A DNA stretch of 64,000 nucleotides from Glycine soja (Eukaryota; Streptophyta; Magnoliopsida; Fabales; Fabaceae), in contig NC_041018.1 in NCBI RefSeq assembly GCF_004193775.1, forward strand, positions 32,075,940 to 32,139,939, written 5' to 3'. A program made the position numbers and the translations under genes. The notes under the pieces are model-generated. The model made no database searches, was not told the origin of the DNA, and saw nothing but the letters and a program-made list of their open reading frames with translations. Within the stretch, counting starts at the first letter, position 1. Each line of letters begins with the position of its first letter. This document shows positions 11,950 through 23,784 of the stretch, piece by piece.

Positions 11950-13412
11950 AGTAATCACCCATTAATCTGATGGGTGTTGAAGGAATACGAAGAAATGATT
12001 GAAACAAAAAGCAGATTACATAATAGTTGGACAAGGAATTGGGGAGATGATGCTGTCTGTTACTAACAACTTTAACGGAAAAGAGAGGCTATTTAACCGC
12101 AAAAGTGTTGCTGTTTGCATGCAAGAGGCATGCGTTTATTAATCTTGAATTCATTTAAATAGTTAACAAAAGTGACATAATAACTATTAATTGGAAATTC
12201 AATGCTAATTTTTCTAATTGATAGTTATTATTATTGATGTAATTTATCTTCTAAAGTGCATCTGCTTTATTTTGGAGGAGCTAAATTGTTGTGAATTTCA
12301 GATATATAAAATTAAAAAGAAAAACAAGTTAAATTAAAAATTAAGGTTCATGGAAGTGATATTAGAATCTAATTTATTAAGATTTCATGTTTGAGACCCG
12401 GATAAAAAAAATGTAATTACAAATAAAAATCTATTAAAAACATCATCTTTTAAAAGAGATTAATTATTCATAAAATAAATGATACATCATATTCATCACA
12501 CATATTATATGTTGACAAATACACAAATAAACATATGAAATATTTAATGTTATATATTGTATAATAATTTTATTTATATATAAATAAATTTTCTTAATTT
12601 ACTAACTATATTATCAAATATTATTTTATTTAAAAATATTACATTGTACACTATTATTCTTAATTATTACTTTAAATAAATTATTGTGAATTATTTAAAA
12701 TTTAATTATATTTTAATTATTCTTATTTATGGATACTATTATAGATAAAGCAATTTATTTAGCATGTGAATTTCACAATAATTTTTACATGTTGGTAAAA
12801 GAAATACTAATATTACAAGAAGGATAAAATATTTTAACAAACAAAAATATCAACCTAATTTTTTTTTTAGAAAATATATTTTTAGTCCCTATATTTTTAT
12901 GAAATCTTATTTTTACTCTATGTACTTTAAAAAAAACTTATTTTTAGTCTCTCCTTATAAATGATATTGACGTCATTTATTATATGACAAATAAATTAGT
13001 TAACAATTTATTATTTAACTATTTTCATTCTTTCTTTCCAATGTTAATCTCAAACATGTTGCATTTTTCGCCATCAAACCAAACACTTCATGGCATTAAG
13101 TAAACTCATGACACTTGGTCTACAATTATAATCAAGGCTTCCAATACATATAAACTGCTGCATGTTTAAAGCCTAAGCAGATGAATTACTAAAATTCAAA
13201 TCTTTAGATGGTAATTTGCTAGAAATCACTAGTTAAAATAGATATCAAGTAATTTGCAACCGTATGCACAAGTCCCTTTTGACCTTTCTCTTTTAACGAG
13301 TTGTGAACACCTTGTTTTTTTATAAAGATTAACCAAGTTACAGACAAGTTTATGAATACAGATGTTTCTAAAAACTCTACACCAGACAACAATTTGTCAT
13401 GTTTTATCATGT
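11950..13412. other. AT-rich intergenic DNA
   Basis: This is the upstream region of the DUF1997 gene (to about 12100) followed by AT-rich spacer to the 3' end of the RsmH copy. Stops are dense in all frames. I see no gene, terminal inverted repeat or LTR. A run near 12360-12420 (GAGACCCGGATAAAA) recalls a SINE box B fragment but is too short to call. Confidence 0.5.
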
Positions 13413-15189
13413 TCAGTGCTTCTGAATAACCCTGAGCTTTGCACTTCTACTTCGGCGGTTCAATTTTTCTTCTTCTCCTGATGGCGTGATTGGTCTTTTT
13501 GTGAGAATTGTTCCATTTGATCCATATATCACTTGCTTTATCCATGCTTCTTTTTCTTTGATTTCATCACTAGTGTTCCTCAAAACACTGTTGAGGCTCT
13601 CCCTTTCTTCCACATCTTCCCTCCCTTTGATTATGTTAAGAAATGTCTGTTTCACAATTCTGTCCTCTAGACTATGAAAAGATATGACAGCAAGCCTACC
13701 CCCAGGTGCAAGGCAATCAAAACAAGAATAGAGAGAATCCTCAAGTGTCTTCAACTCATCATTAACAGCGATTCTCAGAGCTTGAAACACCCGGGTTGCC
13801 ATCTTTATCCAACCTTGCCTTCCACCTATTAGTATTACAATGTAATTCAAATTTGTAGGACTTTTATTACAGTTCACACTAATGAACAAATTTGTAAGCA
13901 GAATGCAAAAGCATGTTATAAATTCTCTTCGAAAGTAGGCATAAATGAAGATCAGGAATGGTATTGTAGAGAACATTACAGGAACATATGTGATAATCGA
14001 TTAATGACATGAATGGGAACTGATGCTTATGGCCAAAGAGAAAACAGAGCTACAAAAGAAAATGGGAAAAGGAACCACCTTTCATTGGAGGAGTCACACG
14101 CCGAATAAGATCTAGTAAGTCACTGGTCGATTGCAATCCACCATGTAATCGGGCATTGACAATTTTCTTTTGCAGAGTTCTCCAATTACTTTCTTCCCCA
14201 TACTCTCTTAGGATACGGCCCACTTCAGAATCTGGCCAGGAATTTAATATGTCTTCTGCTTTAAGACTTGCCTGTCATAGGCCTGTGCATCAGTTCAATT
14301 GGAAAGAAAAATTATGTACTACTCTCAGCATATGGGCAACAAGATATCATTACATAAGAAACTTGTTTGCCTTAATTAACAAAAACAACAACAAAAGTAT
14401 TCTAGTGTGTGGTAAAAGAAGAAATTGGTACATTTCACTAACAAGAAAGATTGAAGAAAGTCATCAAAGAAGTTTCCAACATTGTTTGGACAGATGCACA
14501 AGCCAGGCCATATATCTATGAAGGTATTTTAGAAATAAATGTGACTCCTTTATGCACTTCAGAGGGAAAAATGTAGACTTGCAATTGTTGATTAGAAAAA
14601 CAACAGAATGAACTTTAACAACTCCATGGGTTGGTATATATATATGCATTTTGTTACAATGCCATTGATTGGAAATCAATGGTTATAAACTCCATACTTT
14701 CCCTCTAACATGCATCCCTGTCTAGAGAAGCCAAACCATTTAGACATAGAAGTATGTCTTGGAATGGATTTAACCATACTAACATAGCAAAGAGACTACA
14801 AAAAAAAAATCATCAGACAATGTTAAACAGCATTTATTTGATACCAGGTCAGCAACAACATTACATGTAATCTAAAAAAGGAAAAACCATCAACAGTTGC
14901 CTTGGCACCATATCTATTGATCTCATTCTTCCTCAGAAGAGCATAAATTTCACACTGAGATCCAAAATGCCTGAAACTATACCTGAGGATCCATCCGCAT
15001 ATCAAGGGGTCCATCACCAAGCACACTGAATCCTCTCGCAGGATCGTCCACCTAAACCAAAAAAACAAAATAAAATAAAAAATAAAAAACTGCTCTTCAT
15101 CATGACTTTATCAAAGATTCAAAATACTCAAGTCTCAACCACATATTCTAGTGCCATTAGATACAATCATATCATAGTTTTAAATTATG

Positions 15190-15400
15190 GTCCGTATTAG
15201 AAATATTAGTGTATGTATAATTGTTTATCCTAATCAAATCTGTTAGGACAAGCTAGCTGTCTAACTGACTGCTACAACTGTAACTAACTGTTGAGTCAGC
15301 AGTCAATTGAATATATAAAAACCTGTACCTCTCATCTCTCTATCATCGAACCACTTTACAATTCCAAAGAGAAAATAGTGTGTGTTGATAGTGTAAAGGG
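15190..15400. repeat. Solo-LTR-like fragment (tentative)
   Basis: Inside an intron of the RsmH copy, sequence with TGTTAGGACAAGCTAGC, a TATATAAAA box near 15310 and a CTCTCATCTCTC leader looks like the promoter part of a copia LTR. I found no second copy or target-site duplication, so the boundaries are guesses. Confidence 0.3.
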
Positions 15401-15589
15401 TTTTTACATTGCCATCCACTCAACTAATCACAAACTATCATGTATAATAAGTTTATTAACTAAAGTTCTGTTTGGATAAACTTCTCTTTAAGCACTTATA
15501 AGAGAAGAAAATAAAAAAGTAAAATGAATTGAACTTTTCCAATAAGCTAAAATCAACTTATGTACTTAACTTCTATAGAAGTTTTCTCA

Positions 15590-16258
15590 TCTATGTGGGA
15601 TCATATTGGGGAGAAGAGACCGAAAAAAGAAGCTAAGGATGAATGAATTTGGTGTGACAAGCCGACAACAATTGTATGGTAAAAAAATGTTTGTGATAGA
15701 TTACACTCTTGTGGGGAGGTACATGAGGCAAAAAAATTTAACACCCTTAGGAAAGCTCCTGTGCCTTCAAAAGTTAAGGCTTTTGTTTGGAAAATGGTGT
15801 TGGGAATTGGGAAGAATACCAATGAAGGACAATCTGTACAAGAGGAAAATCATACAAGGGGGAAATTTGTTAAATTGTGTGTTCTGTAATGCACATGTGG
15901 AATCAGCTGCACACCTGATGTTTGATTGTAAATTTGCTTTGGAAATCTGGTGCAACACCCAGTAGATTGTATTGACCACTTTTGGCAACATCGAGGCAAC
16001 ATCACAGGGAAGAATCCAAATAATGAATCATGGGTAGTTTGGATGGCAGTAGTGCGGTCAATTTGGTTGCACAGAAAGATATTATTGCCTTTGGAGATCA
16101 AATATGATATGTGGAAGCTGTCGAGGATGCTTTTAAATTTAGAGCATGGAAATGGCATAAGACAAAAAAGCAGGGGTTTGATGCATCTCTGTATGTTTGG
16201 AGATGTGATGCTATATGCTTCAAAACAGAGTTGGGAACATGAGCATGCAAGAAAGTAA
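15590..16258 (+). mobile_element. LINE fragment (zf-RVT region) in an RsmH intron
   Basis: Read on the plus strand, antisense to the RsmH copy, this fragment encodes the end of a LINE ORF2. A KVKAFVWKM segment near 15770 is in one frame, and CVFCNAHVESAAHLMFDC (Cys-x2-Cys ... His ... Cys) is in another at about 15880-15935. A Trp-rich stretch, WVVWMAVVRSIWLHRK, follows near 16030-16080. At least one frameshift separates these blocks, so it is dead. Its right end lies about 35 bases from the donor of the host exon. Confidence 0.7.
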
Positions 16259-16799
16259 AGAAAGGGTACACGTATAAAGTTGTGGAATGAACCTGCATAG
16301 ATGACATTCCCAAGTCCATTAAGATGGCGTCAACCCCCAACAAGTGTAGCTCAGCGATTTCTCTAAGCACAGACTTGACGTCTCTAAAATTCCTCAAAAC
16401 GGTAATCGCTTTGACACCAGCGTTCAAAACGGCATCAAGACGAGGCTGGGCGATGTCGTGTGCTAGAGAGTCCACGTCCATCCCCACCAAATACTTCAAC
16501 TCTGGATGGCCCCTAATAACCTGTTTCATTCCATTCAATAGTAGTGGCACTTTTTACTCAGTTAAAAAAACAAGAATGAATGGGTTTGGAGGTTAGTGAT
16601 AGTTGCAAATGGGTTTGGGTTTGGGTTTGGAGGATAGTGATAGTAACAGTGATGATGATATCTTGGAAAGCATCGTCATTTTCTGTTATTTGGGGACAAA
16701 CCAAACCCGGATTGCGCCACTATCTATCTCTCTATCTGGGTTCACTCATTGCGGAACTTGCTTGCTTCAAACCTAAAAAACTCCATGAGTAACCACGGT

Positions 16800-17500
16800 G
16801 TTTTATCGTCTTAACAATCGGGGAAATCTTATTTTTCACTTTTTATTAAACTGTTTTATTTTATAATGTTTTTCTCCTAAAACAAATTCAAATTTTACAC
16901 TTGGTTTCTGAAGAAATTTTTTCTTCACTTTTGATTTCTCACTTTTTTTCTTTATTTTATATTTTTTTCCTTATTGTTATATTAGCTCGTGGTTATGAAA
17001 AAAATAATAATTCAAGGAACAAAATAATCAACTAATGGCAAGACCAAATAATAATAATAATTACTTTTTTCAAAAACAATTAAAAAAAAGTATTAGGGAT
17101 CAAATGTAGATTTTAAAAATCTAAATTTATATATAAGTCTATCTTTTATTTAATTACTCTTTAAATATCCATTATTTTAGTTTTAATCAATTCTAGCTAG
17201 TTGCTCTTGGGTGATGTTTTAGGGTCTAAATTCTCCATCTTTAGGTTATGTATGTATTTGGACTCAATCTCACCCTTGCAAATGAGTATATACAAGGACA
17301 TATGATGATTTTGAGGAAAGACTAAGACTTCAATTTATTATTAGCATTGATTATGTATACTCTAAGACATGGATTTTTAGTTTTAGATTATATCTAAGTT
17401 TCTATACCTTTGTAATTGTTTAAGATGATTTTGTAAGGCCTTTGGAGTGCCAAGAGTTATTGTAGCTAGATTATGTATGAATATTGAATTGTATGAGTTT
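16800..17500. other. AT-rich spacer
   Basis: AT-rich DNA with dense stops lies between the RsmH 5' remnant and the LTR element. I searched its minus strand for the missing RsmH exon (HxPVML, GAAGHS) and did not see it. Confidence 0.5.
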
Positions 17501-17505
17501 AAATG

Positions 17506-19589
17506 TGTTAACACCCAAATTTTGTTATAAAATTCAGTTGTTGAGGATTCAGAAGAATGGTTCCCCATTAAGGTAAATTTCGGGTAACGTTTATGTTAGC
17601 TGAATGAGGTGAATGCTAGTTTGATTGAATAATCAATATTAGCCAAACAAGAAAGTTAACAAAACCTGGACAAAGTCAATATGGCTACTTACAATGTTAG
17701 CTAAATTGGCAAAATTCGACTAATTTTAAGGTTAGTTGAATGAGTAGAAGATCAATTTGACTACGTTTAATATTAGCTGAGTGAGAGATTTCATTAACTT
17801 CAGTGTTAGTTGAAGGTGGATGAGGTCGATTCAGCTACTTATAATACTAGCCACATTGCATATTAGCCATAATTAGTCGAATCAGCATAAAACTAGTCAA
17901 ATGACCCCAAAGCTAGTTACATGACTCTTAAACCACGTTTTAGAAAGTTATCAAGTAGAAAAATGTGGTCGGGGGGATTTGAGTTTATTGCCTATAAATA
18001 AGCCTTGTACTTCAAATTTTAAAGACATAATCAATCTAGCATAAGCCTATCTTACTCTATATTTTATCTTTTTGTCTTTTATCTCTTTACACAACTTTCC
18101 TTTACTACTTTCGTTTACAACCATTCGTTTAAGTTGGGGGGCATATATCAATGTTATCTTAACATTGCAAGTCTACTTTCTGCAAACCTAGTTAACTTGA
18201 AGTTGGGGAAGCATATAGTGATGTTATTAAAGCGTGACAAGTCTACTTTCTACAAACCTAATAGTTCTAGAAGATTCCAGTTTTCACATGCAACAGAACC
18301 ATGTTAGCTGAGAATCATAGACACCGCTAGTAGAAGAATGGTGGCAACATGAATCGGCTGATACAATGAATCTTTCATCTTCCTCCTTACGTTTTTAGCT
18401 AAAAGATGTAGGGGGGCATTTGTTAACACCCAAATTGTGTTACAAAATTCAATTGTTGAGGATTTAGAAGAATGATTGCTGGTCAAGGTGGATTTCGACA
18501 AAATTTTATGTTAGCATAATGAGATGAATGCTAGTTTGGTTGAATAGGGTAATGATGACTTATCAATATTAGTCTATCAAGAAGGTTAATAGAACCTGGA
18601 CAAAGTCAATACGCAGAACCTAGAAAAGTCAATACGATTAATGTTAGTCAAATTGGCAGAATTCGATTAATTTTAGGTTAGTTGAATGAGTAGATGATCA
18701 ATTTGGTTACGCTCACTATTAGTTGTGTGGGAGATTCAGCTAACTTTAGTGTTAATTGAAGGTGGGTAATGTCAATTTTACTACTTACAATGTTAGCTGA
18801 AATGTTAAGTTATGGATTTAAGCTAACTTTATGCATAAAAAAATTAGCTAAATTAAGTCATATTTAATTTAATAAAGACATTAGAACATTTTTCACGATT
18901 TTCTGATATTCAAATGGCTTGCGACGGTTAAAACTTATCAATGATACCAGTCCCTACAAATAGGAAGTGGTTGTCATTTTCTTTAACATTTGAAATAAAT
19001 TGATCAATTGGCTTGTGATAATAGGGGAAATGTCTAGATTTTAGGAGCAGTTGTCAACAATTACCTGAAGATCCATCTACCTCAGAATTAGTTAGTCGAA
19101 ATGTTAGCTGAATCAGCGTAAAACTGGCCGAATGACCCCCCAAAGCTAGTTGTATGACTCCCAAACCATGTTCTAGGAAGTTATGAAGTAGAAAAACATG
19201 GTTTAGGGGATTTGAGTGTGTAGCCTATAGATAAGTTTGGTACTTCAAATTTTAAAGACATAATCAATCTAACACAAAACTATTATATTATATATTTTAT
19301 CTTTTTGTCTTTTATCTCTTTACATTACCGCTTTCTTTTACGAGACTTTCATTTAGAGTCCTTTGTTTATAGCTTTCCACACCTTTATTCTTACGCCAAT
19401 CTTCTCCTTCTTCATCTTTCTTCGTCTTCTTTGTTCATCTACATTAAGCACTTTCTAAAGTAGCTTAGGAACCCATATTCAAGAAGCAGAGTCCCCTTGG
19501 AATAAATTGTTTGACCATTATTTGTGATATGTCAAAGCAAGGCTGATCGAAATATATTTTGGCTGACTTTTCATTCTTACACAACAACA
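17506..19589 (+). mobile_element. Internally deleted LTR retrotransposon (no coding capacity)
   Basis: Two copies of a sequence starting TGTTAACACCCAAATT begin at 17506 and 18421. The second is preceded by a polypurine-type tract (GATGTAGGGGGGCATT), as expected for a 3' LTR. The 3' LTR runs to 19589, ending ACAACAACA, so it is bounded TG...CA. The pentamer AAATG occurs at 17501-17505 and again at 19590-19594, a perfect 5-bp target-site duplication. The LTRs share long blocks, including the stretch around GACATAATCAATCTA and TTTATCTTTTTGTCTTTTAT. The 5' LTR lacks about 300 bp present in the 3' LTR, and its end plus the primer-binding site look deleted near 18130. Only about 290 bp of internal DNA remain, with no gag or pol. 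Superfamily unknown. Confidence 0.75.
18421..19589 (+). repeat. 3' LTR of the deleted element
   Basis: This is a 1169-bp LTR, TG...CA, containing GTTAGCTGAAT-like words repeated many times within it (GTTAGCTGAA, TTAGTTGAATGAG and variants). A TATA-like and leader region sits at about 19285-19325. Its partner, the 5' LTR at 17506 to about 18130, is shorter. Confidence 0.65.
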
Positions 19590-19824
19590 AAATGTTTATA
19601 AAATATGACACCTGAACATTTTTTCACCATGAGAAAAAGATTTTGAAAATTATATACTCTTTTATTTAAGAGAAAAATATTTTTGCATTGTCCGTGTAAA
19701 ATTACAAATTACACAGACAGCTAATAGTATTTTGACATGCCAATTTTATTGCTTTAATTAAATCAAATAAAAATAATTGAAAAAAAAAGAAACAAATCAC
19801 ATATAAGGATTGGAGTATTGGAAG

Positions 19825-20455
19825 TAGGGGTGGGAATAGGCCAGGCCGGCTTACAAGGGCCTACGACCTGACCTACATAAAGTCTGGCCTGAACTGACCT
19901 ATTTAATTAAAATGTTAGATTCAGGCTTTTTTAAAAGCCTATTAAATTAAATAGATCAGACTTAGACTTATTAAAAAGCCTTATAAGCCTGATAGGCCGG
20001 CCTATATATATGTATATATACTTATATTATTTTTTGGGTACCAATATATACTTATATTATTTTTTGGGTACAACTATTTTTTTTGTAAACTATCAGATTT
20101 TGATTACTACTCCATAACTTCTATTCCTATAATCAAGTAAGACTTTAATTACAATTTAGGTGTGAGTCATGTGCTCATTTATATTTCTCATTATTTTTAT
20201 TGGCTTTCCTATTTCTGTTAAAGTCTCATTTTCCTTTAACTTTCCTATTACGTTCCTACTTCAAAGCAAAGTGATATTAAAGATTTAATGTAAAGAAGGG
20301 CTTTTAAAAAAGTTACCAGGTTAAACTTTTAAAAATGTCAAGCCGAATCAAAATAAAAGTCTTTGATAGGCTATATGTCAGGCTCAGGCCTCAAAAATTC
20401 ATTGTAGACTAGACTCAGGTCTTTCAAAGCCTGACCTGACCTATTCTCACTCCTA
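19825..20455. mobile_element. Non-autonomous hAT-type element, 631 bp
   Basis: The left end TAGGGGTGGGAATAGGCCAG and the right end, read on the other strand, TAGGAGTGAGAATAGGTCAG form imperfect terminal inverted repeats. Flanking octamers ATTGGAAG (19817-19824) and ATTGAAAG (20456-20463) differ at one base, which fits the 8-bp duplication made by hAT transposases. The interior is non-coding, rich in AGGCCT/AGGCTT words, and carries a ~33-bp direct duplication at about 20008-20075 with TTATATTATTTTTTGGGTA. Confidence 0.8.
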
Positions 20456-20463
20456 ATTGAAAG

Positions 20464-21514
20464 TCTTAAAGAGTTGAACGGTCATCGAAGGGCTTGATGA
20501 AATTAGAGGGAACTTGTTTCACACTGGAAGCGAGGTTTGATAGCAGTATTGGCTTCTGGGACATGTTATTGGTGGCCATTGATTCAATCACTTTGCTACC
20601 TCTTGCTATAGAATACAATATGCACACCCTCCTCTTGGTAACTATGGTGGTAACTATGTGGTTCAACTTTAGTGTCACGCGAAGCATGGTTGAGTTTGGT
20701 GGCAAGAAATTCGAGAAATTTCTGAAACTTAGAGTAAAGTAAGCAAAATTAGAGAAGGAAATGAAATGCTTTGATGGAAGAATCACAAACTTGTTCTAGG
20801 TTTTTTTCATGTTTTGGACGTGGACATGAAAAACATAGGTTCTTTCTAATTTAGCAAAAATTATTTTCACTCATATTTAATCTTTTGTCTTGTTTAATCT
20901 TCTCCACTTTTTTTTTAGTTTTTGCTAGAGATGTTGAAATTGTTTGAACCGAGCATTTCGATTTGAATCTATTTGCCTAGTACTTTATATTTTGTTTAAA
21001 TCTGGGCAATTTTAGCCATGGATCATGGTATGATATAGACTTAGCCCATAAAAGTCACAATGGTTAAAATTTCATTGAATTTGGGTCTTGTTTATAACCC
21101 CCTTCTCACATCAATTTGTCAGTGAAAAAATGAGGCACAACCTTTAAATTTTGAAAATGAATCAAGGCCTTTTTAGCTTAATCTAATCATAATGATTAAA
21201 CATGGATTTATCATGCACAAAGCGTGTACAAAATAAGACTTTCAACGAGCTTGCACCTTAATTTGTTTGAATCAAATTAATTTTGTGATTTTTAACAAAT
21301 TTCTACTACGAATAATTTTTTTAAAGTATCTTCCTATCATTTATCTAATAATAGTAATTAAAAAAAGTAATTGCAGTAACCAACAAAACGGAGGGAAAGA
21401 AAAAAATTTCTAATCTTTTATCTTTTTTAATTTATTCTTTTATAATTAACACATATGATTAAAAAAAATAGTTGATGAAACAAATGAGGGAAGGAGTCAA
21501 GCTTGTCCTTTTGG
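20464..21514. other. Spacer between two hAT elements
   Basis: The short open frame at 20494-20742 (82 codons, rich in Leu/Val/Met) has no recognisable domain. The rest is AT-rich with no gene seen. Confidence 0.4.
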
Positions 21515-21522
21515 GCTTTCAC

Positions 21523-22284
21523 TAGGGGTGGAAATGAGTGAGCCAAACTTGAATTGAGTTGAACACATAAGGCTTGAGTTTGACTAATTATCTCTAATAG
21601 GCTTAACTTTGTCATACATAAAAGTCTAGCTTGGCGAGTCTAATTAAAAGCTTGCTTAAAGACGTCTTTGATCAATTAATTATTTTAAAATCTAGTGAAA
21701 TACTAACTAAAAAAAAGAAACTTATAAAATTTAATATGAGTAATGTACAAATCCAAAAATAATTGATAAACAAAATCATATTGAATTCAAGTAGTTAAAA
21801 TACAAAGAATATAAAAAAAATGAAAAAAAGAGAGCATAATATTAAAAAATACATACAAAGACAAGGAATGACTTTAATCAGGATGGGTAAGACTATTTGG
21901 TGTAGATACAAAACTTAGAGAAAGAAAATGAATTAAGAAAGTCAGAATGCAAAGGGACGTGTGCAGAGGTGAAATACTTATAGGTTACAATACAACTTAA
22001 AAGTACTTTTATTTTCTATTTATTATTTTATAAGAATCTGAAGAATTTTAAAAGTTTTTTATTTAATAATGATATTTATTATTATTATTATTATTACTTA
22101 AATAGACCAGTTTGTCAAGTTTAACAAACTATTTTTTATAATTTGGGTTTTACCTTTTTATCTAAAAAAAACTTTTTTAAAAGTTTGAGATTGACCTTTA
22201 TAGTAAACAAGTCTAGCGAAACTAAATCTTAAATAGACCGAGTTAAAGACTCTTGACAAATTGTTCGATTTATTTCCATTCCTA
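21523..22284. mobile_element. Second non-autonomous hAT-type element, 762 bp
   Basis: The left end TAGGGGTGGAAATGAGTGAG and the right end, read in reverse, TAGGAATGGAAATAAATCGA are imperfect terminal inverted repeats. Flanking octamers GCTTTCAC (21515-21522) and GCTATCAC (22285-22292) match at seven of eight bases. There is no coding capacity. The first ~9 bases of the ends resemble those of the 19825-20455 element, so the two could be related families using the same transposase. Confidence 0.78.
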
Positions 22285-22292
22285 GCTATCAC

Positions 22293-23565
22293 AGCAATGT
22301 CCACACCACTGTCCCAATCTCACAATTTTAACCAAAAATAAATCAAGATCTCCACTTCATTTTAGCTTTAAATGTGTAAATTAAATTGCGTGGAATTTAG
22401 ACAGTAGTTATTTCACACACAAAAGTATTCTATTTTTCTTGGGTTATATATATCCTACGGCTGTCGCTCAACTTTGTTAACATCATTCTATATGATTATT
22501 ACTAGTCTAAATAAATTTTATTTATGAAGAAAATTAAATACAAATTTGTTTCGTTAAATTGATTATTTACGTGTAAATATAATAAGATTTTATATCATTG
22601 TGTTAATTTTACATATTAAATAAAAGTACTAAATTAACTATATATAAAGAAATTAATAATTTTTTATGTGACAAAGCTATATTTTTTTACGGTTGGTAAC
22701 AAAGTTATATTAAAAAATAGACAATAATTATACACCAGCCTGTCCTTCCATGATCTTATAAAAAAAATCATAATATTTTAAATTTATAAGTTGAGTTGAA
22801 TTTAGATATATTGTTTAGTTGGGATGGAGCTACATTAGCTTTAAGGGGATATGCTTTCAATTTCTTTTAGTTTTCGTTATTTTATGTACAATTTTTTTAT
22901 TTATAAGACAAGCTTTATTAAATTTTTATTTATTTTGTATGTGAAATTCTTTGTTTATAACCGTTTTACATATATTACAGTATGATTTACAGGTTTTTTC
23001 AAGTTGTATTAATATTAGTCTAATTAAAATTAGTTTTCTAAATTAAGAAAACCTATTTCAAAATGAGAAATTTGTATTCAAAAATATTCACAAAATAGTT
23101 TAATTTACTTTCTTTTTAGCTAGCATTATATTACATATAAATTTTCCTTATATGTAATTCAATATATTAAATGATTATAAGAATTCTGGACTTATAAATG
23201 ATTAATTGTATATATGATATAGTTGTGCATTATTATGATAAGTTGTAACATTAATAATTGACACAAGTGATAATGATTTATATTTTTGTTTTTTAATTAA
23301 GTGGTCCAAGATTCAAATTCTGATTGACCTTTGAGTATGAAATAAATTATATTAGAAAAAGAATATCTATTTTATGTGCAAAGATTAATGGGGCTTCAAA
23401 ACTATAACTACTAGTACCAAAGGAAAAAAATGATATTTTATACTCATTAACTTCTTCACAGCCCATTTTCTTTGTTTTTGTTTGTACCCACCAATCCAAT
23501 ATTAATTAATAGCACTACATTTTCTCTCACAAATGACCCATAATCAAACCCCCCCACACCCACTT
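22293..23565. other. AT-rich upstream region of the G-gamma gene
   Basis: Strongly AT-rich DNA with no gene or bounded element seen. At about 23280-23345 a GTGGTCCAAGATTCAAATTC segment recalls a SINE box B, but no box A or tail could be fixed. The promoter of the downstream gene is probably in the last few hundred bases. Confidence 0.4.
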
Positions 23566-23566
23566 G

Positions 23567-23602
23567 GTCCCCACCCCCCCACCCCCCCCCCCCCCCCCCC
23601 CC
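23567..23602 (+). repeat. Poly-C tract upstream of the G-gamma gene
   Basis: A run of 7 C (23574-23580), one A, then 21 consecutive C (23582-23602), followed by a CT-rich stretch to 23700. It lies about 180 bases before the start codon, in the promoter or 5' UTR. The minus strand could form a G-quadruplex and the plus strand an i-motif. The exact length of such a homopolymer may be unreliable in an assembly. Confidence 0.8.
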
Positions 23603-23784
23603 TCTCCTCCTCTCATTTGGATATTGTTTAATCCTTTGGTCGCCCCCCTCAAGTCATGTTCCTCCCTCCTGTTTTGACCCAAAACTCTTTCTTTTTTTCC
23701 TTCCTCCCTATACCCCTATAGGTTTGTTGTTTGTCACTTTGATTGTATAATTAGCTTAGCTCTCTTTTTCAACTAAGTGGTGTG

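Larger units (their letters stand above)
13413..16679 (-). pseudogene. Chloroplast-type 16S rRNA m4C methyltransferase (RsmH/MraW, CMAL-like), 5' defective
   Basis: RsmH-family enzymes methylate the exocyclic nitrogen of C1402 in 16S rRNA; the plant CMAL form acts in plastids. Four exons join in phase: 16520-16293 (HPELKYLVGMDVD, DAILMDLGMSSMQ), 15051-14983 (DDPARGFSVLGDGPLDMRMD), 14271-14079 (AEDILNSWPDSEVGRILREY) and 13825-13413 ([60 protein letters not shown], then LRVIQKH stop). They give about 300 residues with no internal stop. The expected 5' part, with the HxPVML motif and the GAAGHS SAM-binding motif I, is not found. Upstream at 16679 a transit-peptide-like ATG frame (MTMLSKISSSLLLSL) hits a stop after 28 codons, and only 72 bases separate that stop from the first recognised exon. 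So the copy looks non-functional as a methyltransferase, unless an unrecognised exon lies upstream. A LINE fragment occupies its first intron. Confidence 0.75.

Noticed and set aside
20466..20786. Open frames of 82 and 106 codons on opposite strands
   Set aside because: No domain, no splice context and ordinary length for chance; located between two hAT elements.
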